A stretch of DNA of 64,000 nt from UBA10438 sp044238605 (GTDB taxonomy: Bacteria; Bacteroidota; Ignavibacteria; Kapaibacteriales; Kapaibacteriaceae). The DNA is taken from assembly GCA_044238605.1 (NCBI GenBank), contig JBIICY010000004.1:124001-188000 (forward strand), in the 5' to 3' direction. A program made the translations under genes and the position numbers. Under the pieces are notes generated by a model. That model did no database searches. It was given only the letters and a program-made list of their open reading frames with translations, and was not told where the DNA came from. Below, one piece after another: positions 43,356 through 52,147 of this stretch (positions within the stretch are counted from its first letter, which is position 1; each line of letters begins with the position of its first letter).

Positions 43356-43889
43356 ATGAAGCTACTGGCATTTGTAACCATAACAGTCTGTGCATACGCC
43401 TCTGCCCTAGCACAGGATATCTCAAACAGCTATGTATGCTGTCTGGCAGCAGTGCCATCCGAGCGAGAGGCAATCGCTACGGTAGACAGATACAGGGCGC
43501 AAGCTGTCACAGCTGGTTATCTATGGATTCCGGATTATGCTGGACTAAGTGGTAAACCCTTTTTCCTCGTATATGCTGGGCCATACGCAGATATCCCAAC
43601 GGCGAAAGACAAACTTGCAGAGCTAAAAGACCGATTTGATAATCGATCTTTTTATGTCAAGAACGTAGGGCAGAAGCTTGTGGAGAGTGCATCAAGTGGG
43701 GCCAGCGCCCGGGCCGTCGAGTCTGCCTCCGTTCCCGCCCAGCAGGCACCTGCCATTGTAACTCAACCAGTCATTAGTCCAGCTTCAGCGCAGAAGACAA
43801 AAGCCATTGAACAGCCGGCACGGGATTTTAAGAAGACGCTGAAGCTAAACATTGGCAAAGACAATGTATCGGGCAGTAAGAAACCTTGA
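43356..43889 (+). CDS. Exported SPOR-like protein
   Basis: This 177-residue protein has a signal peptide (about 1-20, ALAQD) and a SPOR-type domain (about 24-105) with FLVYAGPYADIPTAKDKLAELKDRF, the pattern of domains that bind denuded peptidoglycan at the division site. The C-terminal half is low-complexity, rich in A, S, P and K. CATTTTGCG lies just before the ATG and resembles the promoter box of the window. The link between a peptidoglycan-binding domain and the TerB-like membrane protein that follows is untested. Confidence 0.65.
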   Translation: MKLLAFVTITVCAYASALAQDISNSYVCCLAAVPSEREAIATVDRYRAQAVTAGYLWIPDYAGLSGKPFFLVYAGPYADIPTAKDKLAELKDRFDNRSFYVKNVGQKLVESASSGASARAVESASVPAQQAPAIVTQPVISPASAQKTKAIEQPARDFKKTLKLNIGKDNVSGSKKP

Positions 43890-43972
43890 AGTCAACATCA
43901 ACAATCCCAGTTCACACTGTTTTGGAGATTGTTGTGGTTAATGACAAGTGCGATATCAAATCTTGAGGTCCC

Positions 43973-45145
43973 ATGAGCATTTCTGAGTTTCACAGATGGC
44001 TAGAGATAGCAGCTAGTGACGGTCTGATATCTAAAGACGAGGAGAAAGCGCTACTTGATCGCGCCGCAGTGCTCGGACTAGACCATGCAACAGCCACTCT
44101 GCTGATCGAACAGCGCCGTCAGCGGGCTCCTAGATGTCCTGGGTGCAATCTGCCGCTAACTCAGGCCGACATACTTTTAGTATGTCCAAATTGCGGAGCC
44201 GATACGGGTTCGGTCAAGGGTAAGAGCAAAGATGGGGGGGGGATAATTGATCAGCTTAACAAGACTGAAGACGCCATTACTGCACTTGCAAGTCTTCATA
44301 TTCCAAAGGCTGTAAAGTCCAACAGTCCACTGCACAGTACATTTGCTCAATTGTTGGCAGAGGCCGAGCAGGCTGTCTCTCAATTGGAAACTCGATACAA
44401 TGTAAATCCGACCATCGTTGAGATGTCAGAAAAGTACCGTGCGAAGCTTCGCGACCTTGATGGTAAATATCAGGCGTCCAGCAAGCATGGTAGCAGGCGA
44501 CTGTTTTTGCCTATAATCATAGGTGTAACGGTACTTGCGGCATGCTTTTCCTTTTACTTTTACAATCAGACTACTCAAGAGTCTCGCTCCAAATATCTGA
44601 AGGCAGAGTTCAATAGATTCATCGATCAAAAAAACTACGACTCTGCTATGATTGTTTACCAAATCATGCGCTCTGAAAACGTTGAAGAAGCTTACATCGA
44701 AAAGATCTATGCTAGGGGCAACGACACCACAAGAATACCGGAGCTGCTGACGATCATCATGAATCGCAAGGCTCTCGACTGGCTGAATCCAATTGTAGCT
44801 GGACTGGAAAAATACAGTGAAGGAGGTCCATACGACAGCTGTCTTGCCCTTTTGAAAAAGATTGATCTTGAGTGGAGATCATATCCCACTACAACAGATT
44901 CCGATGATGGCTTAGTCGGGGATGACAACACGTTGAAAGTGATCAGCGAAATACGTGAGGTCATCGAGAACAGAATGTTCGATTATGAACTTCAAAATGG
45001 CACAATCTCCGAAGCTCTAAAGATCCTGTCAAAGGTTACTGACTCTCACAGGCGTAAGGCTATGCTGGAGCATGCACTCGAGTATTTGAAAGAAACAAAC
45101 CGTCCAAATGATGCTTCTCAAATATCTGCGCTTCTCGGGGAGTAA
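43973..45145 (+). CDS. Membrane protein with TerB-like N-terminus and zinc ribbon
   Basis: This 390-residue protein has an N-terminal helical segment, WLEIAASDGLISKDEEKALLDRA (about 9-48), that resembles the core of TerB (tellurite-resistance) domains. A zinc ribbon follows with C55, C58, C71 and C74 (CPGC, CPNC). Then comes a membrane helix near residues 178-198 (FLPIIIGVTVLAACF) and a helical C-terminal domain (about 200-390) that may be extra-cytoplasmic. The same N-terminal plan recurs in two other proteins here (49,353 and 50,753). TerB-type segments are associated with metal sensing and stress, but no role is established for this protein. Confidence 0.7.
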   Translation: MSISEFHRWLEIAASDGLISKDEEKALLDRAAVLGLDHATATLLIEQRRQRAPRCPGCNLPLTQADILLVCPNCGADTGSVKGKSKDGGGIIDQLNKTEDAITALASLHIPKAVKSNSPLHSTFAQLLAEAEQAVSQLETRYNVNPTIVEMSEKYRAKLRDLDGKYQASSKHGSRRLFLPIIIGVTVLAACFSFYFYNQTTQESRSKYLKAEFNRFIDQKNYDSAMIVYQIMRSENVEEAYIEKIYARGNDTTRIPELLTIIMNRKALDWLNPIVAGLEKYSEGGPYDSCLALLKKIDLEWRSYPTTTDSDDGLVGDDNTLKVISEIREVIENRMFDYELQNGTISEALKILSKVTDSHRRKAMLEHALEYLKETNRPNDASQISALLGE

Positions 45146-45166
45146 GAAACAGGTATTAATTTATAA

Positions 45167-45177
45167 TCACGTTAACG
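45167..45177. promoter_or_regulatory. TCACGTTAACG motif before the SPFH gene
   Basis: TCACGTTAACG lies 26 nt before the SPFH-gene start, and an identical copy lies at 49,206-49,216, upstream of the second TerB-like gene. Both stand in AT-rich sequence with TATAATCA nearby. A shared operator is possible but rests on two copies only. Confidence 0.25.
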
Positions 45178-45202
45178 AAATAATTCCGAAAAGGGGCGTT
45201 AC

Positions 45203-47203
45203 ATGGGCTTCTTCGATTTTATGAAAAGTAAGAATGACGAAAAGGACAAAGCACCGAGAGGTGAGTTGCTTGTTTCGTCTGAGGTTATTGCGGCGGATGG
45301 GTCTCCATTGACTCCCGGGACAGATCAAATGCCTGTTAATTGGGATAATGCCCTGGTGATTAAATGGAATGGGGCTATGCCGAAGTTGACTGATCGACTC
45401 TTCATCGGAATGGGAGTCGCAGCGTACGTAAACTGGGCATTTCAAGATTCATCGGGTTCAGATCATCATGGTTTCAGCAAGATAGAGGGTCCATTCGGCG
45501 GACGCTTCATTGAGGTGTGTAAACAACTTGATCATACGACGCCTAGTGAAAGTGCTTTGCCAGCATCACTGAAGGCGGACATTTACTTTTTGAGTCTTTC
45601 CGGTACATATAACCTCCGCTTCGGTCTCGGTGATGTACGTGTTATTGAACCTGCTTTGCCTGACCATCCGGGTGTGCCAACACATATCCGTGGTGAATAT
45701 CTAGTTGCCATTCACAGCGCAGACGAGTTCCTCAAGCTGAACCGCTTACAGACTTTTAAGCTCGAAATGCTGTTGAGTAAGATCAAAAGTGCAGTCGAAG
45801 CTGTAGTTGTTCGTGCAGTTTCACGTGCCACTCTTGAGTTAGGTGTGCCGATGAGTCAGATAAACACGATTACAATCGAACTCAGCAAACGGGTGCAGAG
45901 TCTAGCAGGCGACGAGCTCCGTGAAACATTCGGTATTGCACTGCGAAAGGTCAACATCAGCGCAATCGAGATCGCACTCGATTCTCCAGAATATGCAACT
46001 GTGTTTGAATTGTTGGGCAGTAAGGGTGAAGCCACGGCTAAACTCAAGGCAGACAGTGAAGTAGACAGACTTCGGGCGCGTCTGAATGCAGAGGGGTCAA
46101 TCGATGACCTTGAGCTGGAGCGAAAGGTTAATCTTGCGGACATCGCGTCGAAGATAGAAGGAGCAAAGGCCGAAGACCTTCTGAAGGATACCTTGCACTG
46201 GCTGTCCCAAAAGGATTCTGTCAGAGACCATGAGAGTGACCTTGATTCGCTCCGTCGACAGTTGGATCTGTCCAAAGAACAGAAGTCAGCAATGAGCGAA
46301 CTTGAGCTGCTTCGAGCCCAACTATCAGGTAACAATCGTGCACAGATTGCCGGTATTGATCAGCAGGCGGAGCTGGCCGAGCTAAAGGCAAAACTTGAGT
46401 CAATGAAAGCCAACGATATTGTAGATGATGCGGCGGCAGACCTTGCCAAGAAGAGGAAAGAGCGCAATCACGCTGAGTTAATGGATGACTTACGGAAACA
46501 ATTTGAGGCCGCGGAGCTTACCCAGATACTCGAAGTGCAGTCAAGAAAGTACCAGGTTGAATCTGAAGCAATACTGAATGACCTTGCTGTTGTGCAGCGG
46601 TCGGCGCAGTTTGATAAGGTAAAACATGGTGCACTTGTTCATCAGCTCATGGTTGATGCTCGCAAGTATGAAGGTAATGCAATGCTCGAGCTTGCAAAAG
46701 GTCAGCGAGAAGTTGAGGTGACGATGGACGATCTCGCAAATCTCAAGAGTCGTGAGCGCGAGATATACGAGTTCCGATCGAAGCTCGAAGCACAAAGTGA
46801 GTTTGCAGATGCTCACAAGACAAACATTGAGGCTCAGCTTGGAGAGCTTGAGGCAAGACTCAAGCTACAGGCATTTGAGGCAGACCGCCTTCGGATAGTA
46901 AATTCTTTGCAAGGTCAAAAGAGCAAGCAAGCGGTAGCGTCTAGTAAACATGACGATACAGTTAAAGAGAGCACTGGTAATCAGATGGGTCCCGTTCCTC
47001 AGAGCGGGACACAAAAGTTGTCAAGCAAGCCTGAATCTTTTGCTTTTACTAGGGGTGACAGTGATGAAGAATTAGTTTTAACTCTTCAGCAGGTTGTAGA
47101 CCTGATAAAGCTCGGCGGAGTTCCTAACATCACGCCACTAAAGTATCGAGATCAAGAACGGAGTAACAAACCGTCAGAATTGGACAGGTCTAACCCTATA
47201 TAA
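45203..47203 (+). CDS. SPFH (stomatin/prohibitin/flotillin)-like protein with long coiled coil
   Basis: This 666-residue protein begins MGFFDFMKSK and has an SPFH-like region (about 25-290) with LGVPMSQINTITIELSKRVQSLAGDELRETFGIALRKVNISAIEI, similar to the YdjI/virion-core-type SPFH proteins. A long, highly charged coiled coil follows (about 280-580; KAEDLLKDTLHWLSQKDSV, LKAKLESMKANDI). The end is polar. No N-terminal membrane helix is obvious, so it may be peripheral. SPFH proteins form large membrane-bound rings. Its place between two TerB-like genes, with a zinc-ribbon protein on each side, suggests one membrane assembly. Confidence 0.7.
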   Translation: MGFFDFMKSKNDEKDKAPRGELLVSSEVIAADGSPLTPGTDQMPVNWDNALVIKWNGAMPKLTDRLFIGMGVAAYVNWAFQDSSGSDHHGFSKIEGPFGGRFIEVCKQLDHTTPSESALPASLKADIYFLSLSGTYNLRFGLGDVRVIEPALPDHPGVPTHIRGEYLVAIHSADEFLKLNRLQTFKLEMLLSKIKSAVEAVVVRAVSRATLELGVPMSQINTITIELSKRVQSLAGDELRETFGIALRKVNISAIEIALDSPEYATVFELLGSKGEATAKLKADSEVDRLRARLNAEGSIDDLELERKVNLADIASKIEGAKAEDLLKDTLHWLSQKDSVRDHESDLDSLRRQLDLSKEQKSAMSELELLRAQLSGNNRAQIAGIDQQAELAELKAKLESMKANDIVDDAAADLAKKRKERNHAELMDDLRKQFEAAELTQILEVQSRKYQVESEAILNDLAVVQRSAQFDKVKHGALVHQLMVDARKYEGNAMLELAKGQREVEVTMDDLANLKSREREIYEFRSKLEAQSEFADAHKTNIEAQLGELEARLKLQAFEADRLRIVNSLQGQKSKQAVASSKHDDTVKESTGNQMGPVPQSGTQKLSSKPESFAFTRGDSDEELVLTLQQVVDLIKLGGVPNITPLKYRDQERSNKPSELDRSNPI

Positions 47204-47233
47204 CAGATTGTATCAATCTGAAAGTTTAACCAT

Positions 47234-48415
47234 ATGAACATTACAAGTGAACAGATCATTACGCTAAACAGCAAGTTGTTTCTTATGCTAGAGTCGACAT
47301 CAAAGGTAACCACGTTGTCGATGGATAGCATTGATAGTAGTGGTCAGGGTCTTAAGTTTCTTCTCTACTCGGTATTTGAAGAGGTCTGTAGTGACAAGGT
47401 ACTCCTTGGTAAAGCGATCGATCTATTCTCTGAGAGTGGTAGAACGTACAACCACACGATCCCACAGGTCAATGTTGCCGCAATCATTGATGATATGAAA
47501 CGGTTTATCGAGATGCTGGAAGCTCCAGCTGATAAACTCGATGAAGAGGCATCAGATCTCAGTTCGGCAGAAATCTCTGAAGTCGTCACTGATGGAGAGG
47601 AAACTGTGCAACAGGACGATATCGAGGCAGCCTTGCTCGACCTGATAGCAAGCCTTCAAAGCAAGGAAGGGGCCAATGATGATGCAGACGTCACAGATGA
47701 GGATGAGGAAGAAGTTGATGTTGATGACGAGTTATCGGATGTTGCTGGTAATGAAACACTCGAGGTGCATCTGTCCAGCAGAGCAAGAGATGTGTATGGG
47801 ATCAATGTCCCGCTACATGGATTCGATGGCGATGAGTATCTAAGCCAGCACGAGGACGACTACTATCAACTCTCATCTGATTTGATCGAAAGTGAACTTC
47901 ATCTTGATACTCTTCGGATTTCTCTCATCTACGAGGGATCGACACTACTTGATCAAGTAGCATATGACGACATGCCTATTGTTTCGTCCGGTGTGAGTGA
48001 GTCGTACCGGGATCTGCTGCATTCGAGCGATGACGAAGTAGCTGTAGTTTGGTATCACGATAATGTTAATTACGTGAATGTCAAATGGTATAACATTGAG
48101 AAATTCGACATAGGCAAACTTAGAATCTATAGTTCAATTCGTGTTGGCGCTTCAGGCGAATTCGGAGTGTTTTCTCACATACAATATGACGGCGAAGAAC
48201 CCGATGAGTACGAAATTGATAGCGTACCCAAATCAGGTTATACGGGGCCGGACCTCTTTTACCCCGATAACTATGATGTTGACGATGCTGAACTCGACAT
48301 TGAGCTCGATTATGACACAGAACCTGAGTCAGAACCAGAACCATCGCCGTCGCCCATTAAAGCACGTTCTCGATTCTCAAGTGGAAGCCAGACTTTCCGT
48401 AGTGGAGATGAGTGA
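47234..48415 (+). CDS. Acidic protein, unknown function
   Basis: This 393-residue protein has a helical N-terminal part (about 1-90), a highly acidic middle (about 110-185, DADVTDEDEEEVDVDDELSD) and a C-terminal region (about 185-360) rich in Y, D and V with beta-type spacing, e.g. EVAVVWYHDNVNYVNVKWY. The tail (about 360-393) is PSPSPIKARSRFSSGSQ-like, low complexity. I do not recognise a family. It follows the SPFH gene after 30 nt and is probably in the same transcript. Confidence 0.65.
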   Translation: MNITSEQIITLNSKLFLMLESTSKVTTLSMDSIDSSGQGLKFLLYSVFEEVCSDKVLLGKAIDLFSESGRTYNHTIPQVNVAAIIDDMKRFIEMLEAPADKLDEEASDLSSAEISEVVTDGEETVQQDDIEAALLDLIASLQSKEGANDDADVTDEDEEEVDVDDELSDVAGNETLEVHLSSRARDVYGINVPLHGFDGDEYLSQHEDDYYQLSSDLIESELHLDTLRISLIYEGSTLLDQVAYDDMPIVSSGVSESYRDLLHSSDDEVAVVWYHDNVNYVNVKWYNIEKFDIGKLRIYSSIRVGASGEFGVFSHIQYDGEEPDEYEIDSVPKSGYTGPDLFYPDNYDVDDAELDIELDYDTEPESEPEPSPSPIKARSRFSSGSQTFRSGDE

Positions 48416-48529
48416 AATGAATCGATGAGTACTGTGGGTTTTATCACATTTATTTACCAATCGTTGGTCCAGTTAACCAACGCTAGAAACATAAAACTGT
48501 AACAGTTGAAAAACCACAGGAGGGCCCAA

Positions 48530-49162
48530 ATGCTTCGCTACACAGATGCACAAGCGAAAGAGGATCTTCGTAAATGGCCGATTGTTTCTCAGAAACTATT
48601 TGGGCCAGAAATATGGTTGCGGAATCTCCCGTTCCCCCTGCCTCATGAGCCCGGTCTTCCCTCTTTGCCATATCTCTACAGAGTCGGTGATCGGTCGAAG
48701 ACCTATCCCGATGGATTATATGCACGATTTGGTGCGGGCTATGCAGATGTAATAGCAATCGAGCATTGTGGCACGCAACAAAATCTCAATGACAAAAGAT
48801 CACGGTATGCGGCCTCTCGTGCTGTCAATATCCTTGCACTACCGAAAGAGTGGTATTCGCAGTGGGAAGTACTTGTTTGTAGCGGTCGAACTACAAAGTA
48901 CCGAACGATGCGAAGTCTCATATACAAGCACGGCTTCAAGGGACAACAATGGATGGGGCCGAGACCAGGTGGTACAACGAGTATGAAAGATTGGAAAGTT
49001 CCGATCCGAAAGCTGCGCGTGGTTTATGCAACACCATTCGAACCAAGACAAAGTCTTGACGCTCATGAGCTTCACGTAGGCGAAGACCAGTTAGCCAAGA
49101 TCATTGAAGTTAAAGGTGCTGCGATGTTGGCTGTGCGAAAGAAACTTTACACACTAAGATGA
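48530..49162 (+). CDS. Unknown protein, weakly nuclease-like
   Basis: This 210-residue protein has a good ribosome-binding site, AGGAGGG at 48518-48524, before ATG 48530; a longer in-frame TTG start at 48506 is less likely. A central segment, DVIAIEHCGTQQNLNDKRSRYA, has the look of a D...E-x-C core with a QN-x-NDKRSRY extension, which recalls restriction-like nucleases, but the usual catalytic lysine is not visible. The rest is basic. I do not assign a function. Confidence 0.55.
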   Translation: MLRYTDAQAKEDLRKWPIVSQKLFGPEIWLRNLPFPLPHEPGLPSLPYLYRVGDRSKTYPDGLYARFGAGYADVIAIEHCGTQQNLNDKRSRYAASRAVNILALPKEWYSQWEVLVCSGRTTKYRTMRSLIYKHGFKGQQWMGPRPGGTTSMKDWKVPIRKLRVVYATPFEPRQSLDAHELHVGEDQLAKIIEVKGAAMLAVRKKLYTLR

Positions 49163-49205
49163 TGCCTCTATATGCAGCGGTCGCCCTTAAACTCCACGAA
49201 TCAAT

Positions 49206-49216
49206 TCACGTTAACG
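49206..49216. promoter_or_regulatory. Second copy of TCACGTTAACG
   Basis: The 11-nt motif is the same as that before the SPFH gene. It lies 137 nt before the next gene start and in an AT-rich 190-nt gap. Evidence for function is only this repetition. Confidence 0.25.
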
Positions 49217-49352
49217 CATTATAATCAATGTTCTTTACGATGGTCTAAGGCCAGATATATATGATTTTGATAGGCCACCTAAATCAATTTACACGTTTGA
49301 AACTGAGACCGACGTTCTCATCATGCCAACAGTCGTTTAACAAAAACAACTT

Positions 49353-50123
49353 ATGAACAAAACGAGTGTGCTTACAGAACTCATCGACGTTGCTCTTTCG
49401 GATGGTATGTTAAATGCAAACGAGATGCAACAGTTACGGAAAAAAGCTGCAGAACTTGGTATCCCTGAGCCAGTTCTCATTGATCTCGTCGACAGTAGAC
49501 GTGATGGTTTATCAAGAAGTAATCATGTAACGCCTGGTACTGGCTTCACGCGAGTGCTACGATGCCCTCGATGTGGAGAGCCAATACGAGAAGTAGCATC
49601 CATATGTGATTGGTGTGGGACATCGCTTACCAAACTTATCGATCAGGAATCAATGCGACAGTTCCATGAGAGGGTTATGTCAAGCCCTTTGTCTGATCGA
49701 TCGATACTCATTAGCTCATATCCTTTACCATTGGAAAAGTATGAGATCAGTGCGGCACTATCAATTGCTGTTCCAGCTGCGCGTCAGCTGACAGATGAAG
49801 AGCGTGTACAATTGAGTAAGTTGTCTGGTATTGGTAGCAATTCCGAATTTGTGCGCGCAAGTATGGAGATCTCAAGAGCATGGGCATTCAAAGCACATGC
49901 AATAATCAATAATGCTCGAGTTCTTTATGCTCATGACGAAGCCTTCATCCAAAATATTGCCAAGTTTGAGCGGGAATTACTACTTAACGAAAAGTATGCA
50001 GAGGTAAAGCGCAGTAGTAAGGAAAGAAACGACAACTATAATATGTTGCTGGGTTGTATAGCAACGATCGCAGTCTTAAGTATCGTGATACTACTGTTCT
50101 ATTTAATAAAGATGTTAACATGA
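49353..50123 (+). CDS. TerB-like/zinc-ribbon membrane protein, second copy
   Basis: This 256-residue protein has the TerB-like opening LTELIDVALSDGMLNANEMQQLRKKAAELGI (about 6-37) and a zinc ribbon with C71, C74, C85 and C88 (CPRCGEP, CDWCG). The middle carries SSYPLPLEKYEISAALSIA, which is shared with the copy at 50,753 (KSYPLPTEKNEVIAFLSLA), and the C-terminus ends in a membrane helix (about 232-254). So it would be held in the membrane by its C-terminus with the zinc part in the cytoplasm. Confidence 0.7.
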   Translation: MNKTSVLTELIDVALSDGMLNANEMQQLRKKAAELGIPEPVLIDLVDSRRDGLSRSNHVTPGTGFTRVLRCPRCGEPIREVASICDWCGTSLTKLIDQESMRQFHERVMSSPLSDRSILISSYPLPLEKYEISAALSIAVPAARQLTDEERVQLSKLSGIGSNSEFVRASMEISRAWAFKAHAIINNARVLYAHDEAFIQNIAKFERELLLNEKYAEVKRSSKERNDNYNMLLGCIATIAVLSIVILLFYLIKMLT

Positions 50124-50752
50124 AGCTATAAGTCAATTCATCGAGTTAGGATTATTGGCAATCAGGTTAAAACGCATGCACGAATGTTACATTAATGGAT
50201 GCAAAATAGTTGAAGCATCAATCATGTTCATGCTGGCACAACTAGTACAAACTCTACTCACAAGGAACTTCATAGTGCCTAGACATTTTTCAAACACATT
50301 GCAAAAGCTATACAGTATCGGGGGAAGTCATGACGTCAAAAGTAGTGCCCCAAACATTGATGAGGATGGCCGGTTATCTAAAGTGCGAAGTGCCTTTCCG
50401 TTGGGATGTCTGCTTGCTCTAATCATAGGGAGTATGGGCGTCTACTACTTTGCTACATTGATTTTCTAATTAGACGCGACAATCTCCGTTCCTGCATAAA
50501 GAATGCAGAGACGTGGATTTGAAGTGGGTTAGTAACTCAGGACCAGTCGTGAGTCTAATTATCAGCCTCAGCAGTCCGATTGGATAGGAAAGAGTCACCT
50601 CAAAATAAGTAGTACCTTCGGCGAGACCATGTGCAAATCGCATGCTGAGGACGTATCTGAGACAACAAATATGTGCAAGGCAAGCTATCGGATAGATCGA
50701 TTTTATCTCTTGCAGGTAAATGGGCACAATGAAGCACTTATGCCGTAAAAAA
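50124..50752. other. 629-nt stretch with no firm gene
   Basis: The only plus-strand candidate is the weak ORF at 50,176-50,469, which ends in one membrane helix. From 50,470 to 50,752 I see no start-supported ORF, hairpin or repeat; the only minus-strand frame there is short and has no protein-like composition. It may be remains of a fourth, decayed copy of the TerB-like family. Confidence 0.4.
50176..50469 (+). CDS. Possible small C-terminal membrane protein
   Basis: This 97-residue frame begins MHECYINGC and ends in a membrane helix (about 74-97, FPLGCLLALIIGSMGVYYFATL). No convincing ribosome-binding site is present. It may be a real protein with a C-terminal anchor like its neighbours, or the tail of a decayed copy. 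Low confidence. Confidence 0.3.
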   Translation: MHECYINGCKIVEASIMFMLAQLVQTLLTRNFIVPRHFSNTLQKLYSIGGSHDVKSSAPNIDEDGRLSKVRSAFPLGCLLALIIGSMGVYYFATLIF

Positions 50753-51439
50753 CTAACTCTCCAAAGCAATTATTGCCGATAGCACCAATATAATTGCTCC
50801 AATAATAACAAGTCGATTTCGCTTTTTTTGTGTGATCTGCGCTTCATACTTATCTAGTATGGACTGCATTGACACATCGTCAGCGTATATGGCTCTAGAA
50901 TTGGCAATCAATGCTTGCGTTTTAGAGAGCCATGCGCCTCGTTCATCAAATCGGCTTCGATCATCTCGGCTGATTAGATTCGGATTTGTACTAGATATTA
51001 TTGCACTGATTGTGATTGCTTCGAGTCCTAAAGGAGTCGCTAAGGAAAGAAAGGCAATAACTTCATTTTTTTCTGTCGGTAGCGGATAGGATTTGATCAT
51101 TTCGTGTCTTCTATCGCTACTTATCTTCATGAGGCTAGAATGAAACTCATCTACTTTTTGACTTGTCAAGGTCGCTGTCAACGAGGCTCCACAGTATTCA
51201 CATGATGTCATCATTTCCTTGTGAATAACCGCTTGACACGAGGGGCACTTTCTGGCAGCCGATCGCACTTGTCGTTGTGAATTGAGCGCAAGTCTTCTGG
51301 ACTCAATCAAGGACTCCAATTCAGCCGTTCTCATTCCAATTGATATGGCATTCTGATAAAGTACCTTGCGCTCCATCTCGTCGAGTTTGCCGTCTATCAG
51401 AGCGATGTCAATGAGGTTTATCAAATCCTGGGTATTCAT
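50753..51439 (-). CDS. TerB-like/zinc-ribbon membrane protein, third copy
   Basis: This 228-residue protein is a clear paralogue of the 49,353 gene: LINLIDIALIDGKLDEMERKVLYQ at the N-terminus, zinc ribbon C65, C68, C80 and C83 (CPSC, CEYC), SYPLPTEKNEVIAFLSLA, and a C-terminal membrane helix (about 208-226). It is on the opposite strand and faces the second copy across a 629-nt gap. The two probably arose by an inverted duplication. Confidence 0.7.
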   Translation of the reverse strand: MNTQDLINLIDIALIDGKLDEMERKVLYQNAISIGMRTAELESLIESRRLALNSQRQVRSAARKCPSCQAVIHKEMMTSCEYCGASLTATLTSQKVDEFHSSLMKISSDRRHEMIKSYPLPTEKNEVIAFLSLATPLGLEAITISAIISSTNPNLISRDDRSRFDERGAWLSKTQALIANSRAIYADDVSMQSILDKYEAQITQKKRNRLVIIGAIILVLSAIIALES

Positions 51440-51496
51440 TAATGCTCTCCAGTGCTAGGTTCATTGTGTTTGAAATCGAAAATACTCGAAAACCGT

Positions 51497-52123
51497 TCAA
51501 GGCTTACGGCTGATATTAAAGCTAAAACTATTGCCCCAGTAGCGGTCCTCACTAAACTCGAAATCAGTGACGCCACTTAATTCAGGTATCTTCATGATCT
51601 GCATGGTAGGGATGTTCTTATACTTCTCAACGTACACGCTAACATCAGTTGCAGTTCCAATATAGTCGAGGAAATCCGTCCAAAGCCGTTTGTTAAATCG
51701 GTTCCGAGCGAGTGTGAGCGATTCTAGGTTCAACGCTTTCAAAGGTTGCAGCGATTGAAGACCTCCACAACTTCCGACGGTCAGCTTGCGCAAGTTGGTC
51801 ACAGACTCGATTCCTTGTAGAGACATGGCGTCCTCTATAACCAGTTCGGTGATTGAGGGAAGATCTTTCAAAAAACTAATATTGTATACCCCGGGGCCAA
51901 GAACAAGTTTGGTTAGGTTCGGTAGCTCGTGTAACGGACTCAGATCGATTGCAGCATTACCGCTTCGTGTTGAGCCCCATGGCCGGATGGCGAGGTATAT
52001 CAAGCCGTTCTTGCCATTAAGCGCTTCAACGTGAGATATTGCAGGCGCATCAATCTCGAGTTCACGAACGCCCACGTCTTTTAAGAACTCAAGATCGACT
52101 ATCTCGTCTCTTTGAATCTTCAT
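51497..52123 (-). CDS. Leucine-rich repeat protein, canonical type
   Basis: This 208-residue protein has ordinary LRRs (LTKLVLGPGVYNISFLKDLPSITELVIE, LRKLTVGSCGGLQSLQPL, LESLTLARNRFN). It differs from the other three repeat proteins of the region, which have the A-x-x-L-A-x-H-x-G unit. No signal peptide is seen. It is 24 nt downstream of the BRCT/LRR gene stop and could be co-transcribed with it. Confidence 0.7.
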   Translation of the reverse strand: MKIQRDEIVDLEFLKDVGVRELEIDAPAISHVEALNGKNGLIYLAIRPWGSTRSGNAAIDLSPLHELPNLTKLVLGPGVYNISFLKDLPSITELVIEDAMSLQGIESVTNLRKLTVGSCGGLQSLQPLKALNLESLTLARNRFNKRLWTDFLDYIGTATDVSVYVEKYKNIPTMQIMKIPELSGVTDFEFSEDRYWGNSFSFNISRKP

Positions 52124-52147
52124 CGTACCTCTTCAGGAATCGCAAGG

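Noticed and set aside
50470..50769. Minus-strand 99-residue ORF
   Set aside because: No ribosome-binding site and no recognisable composition; it overlaps the end of the TerB-like gene at 50,753.
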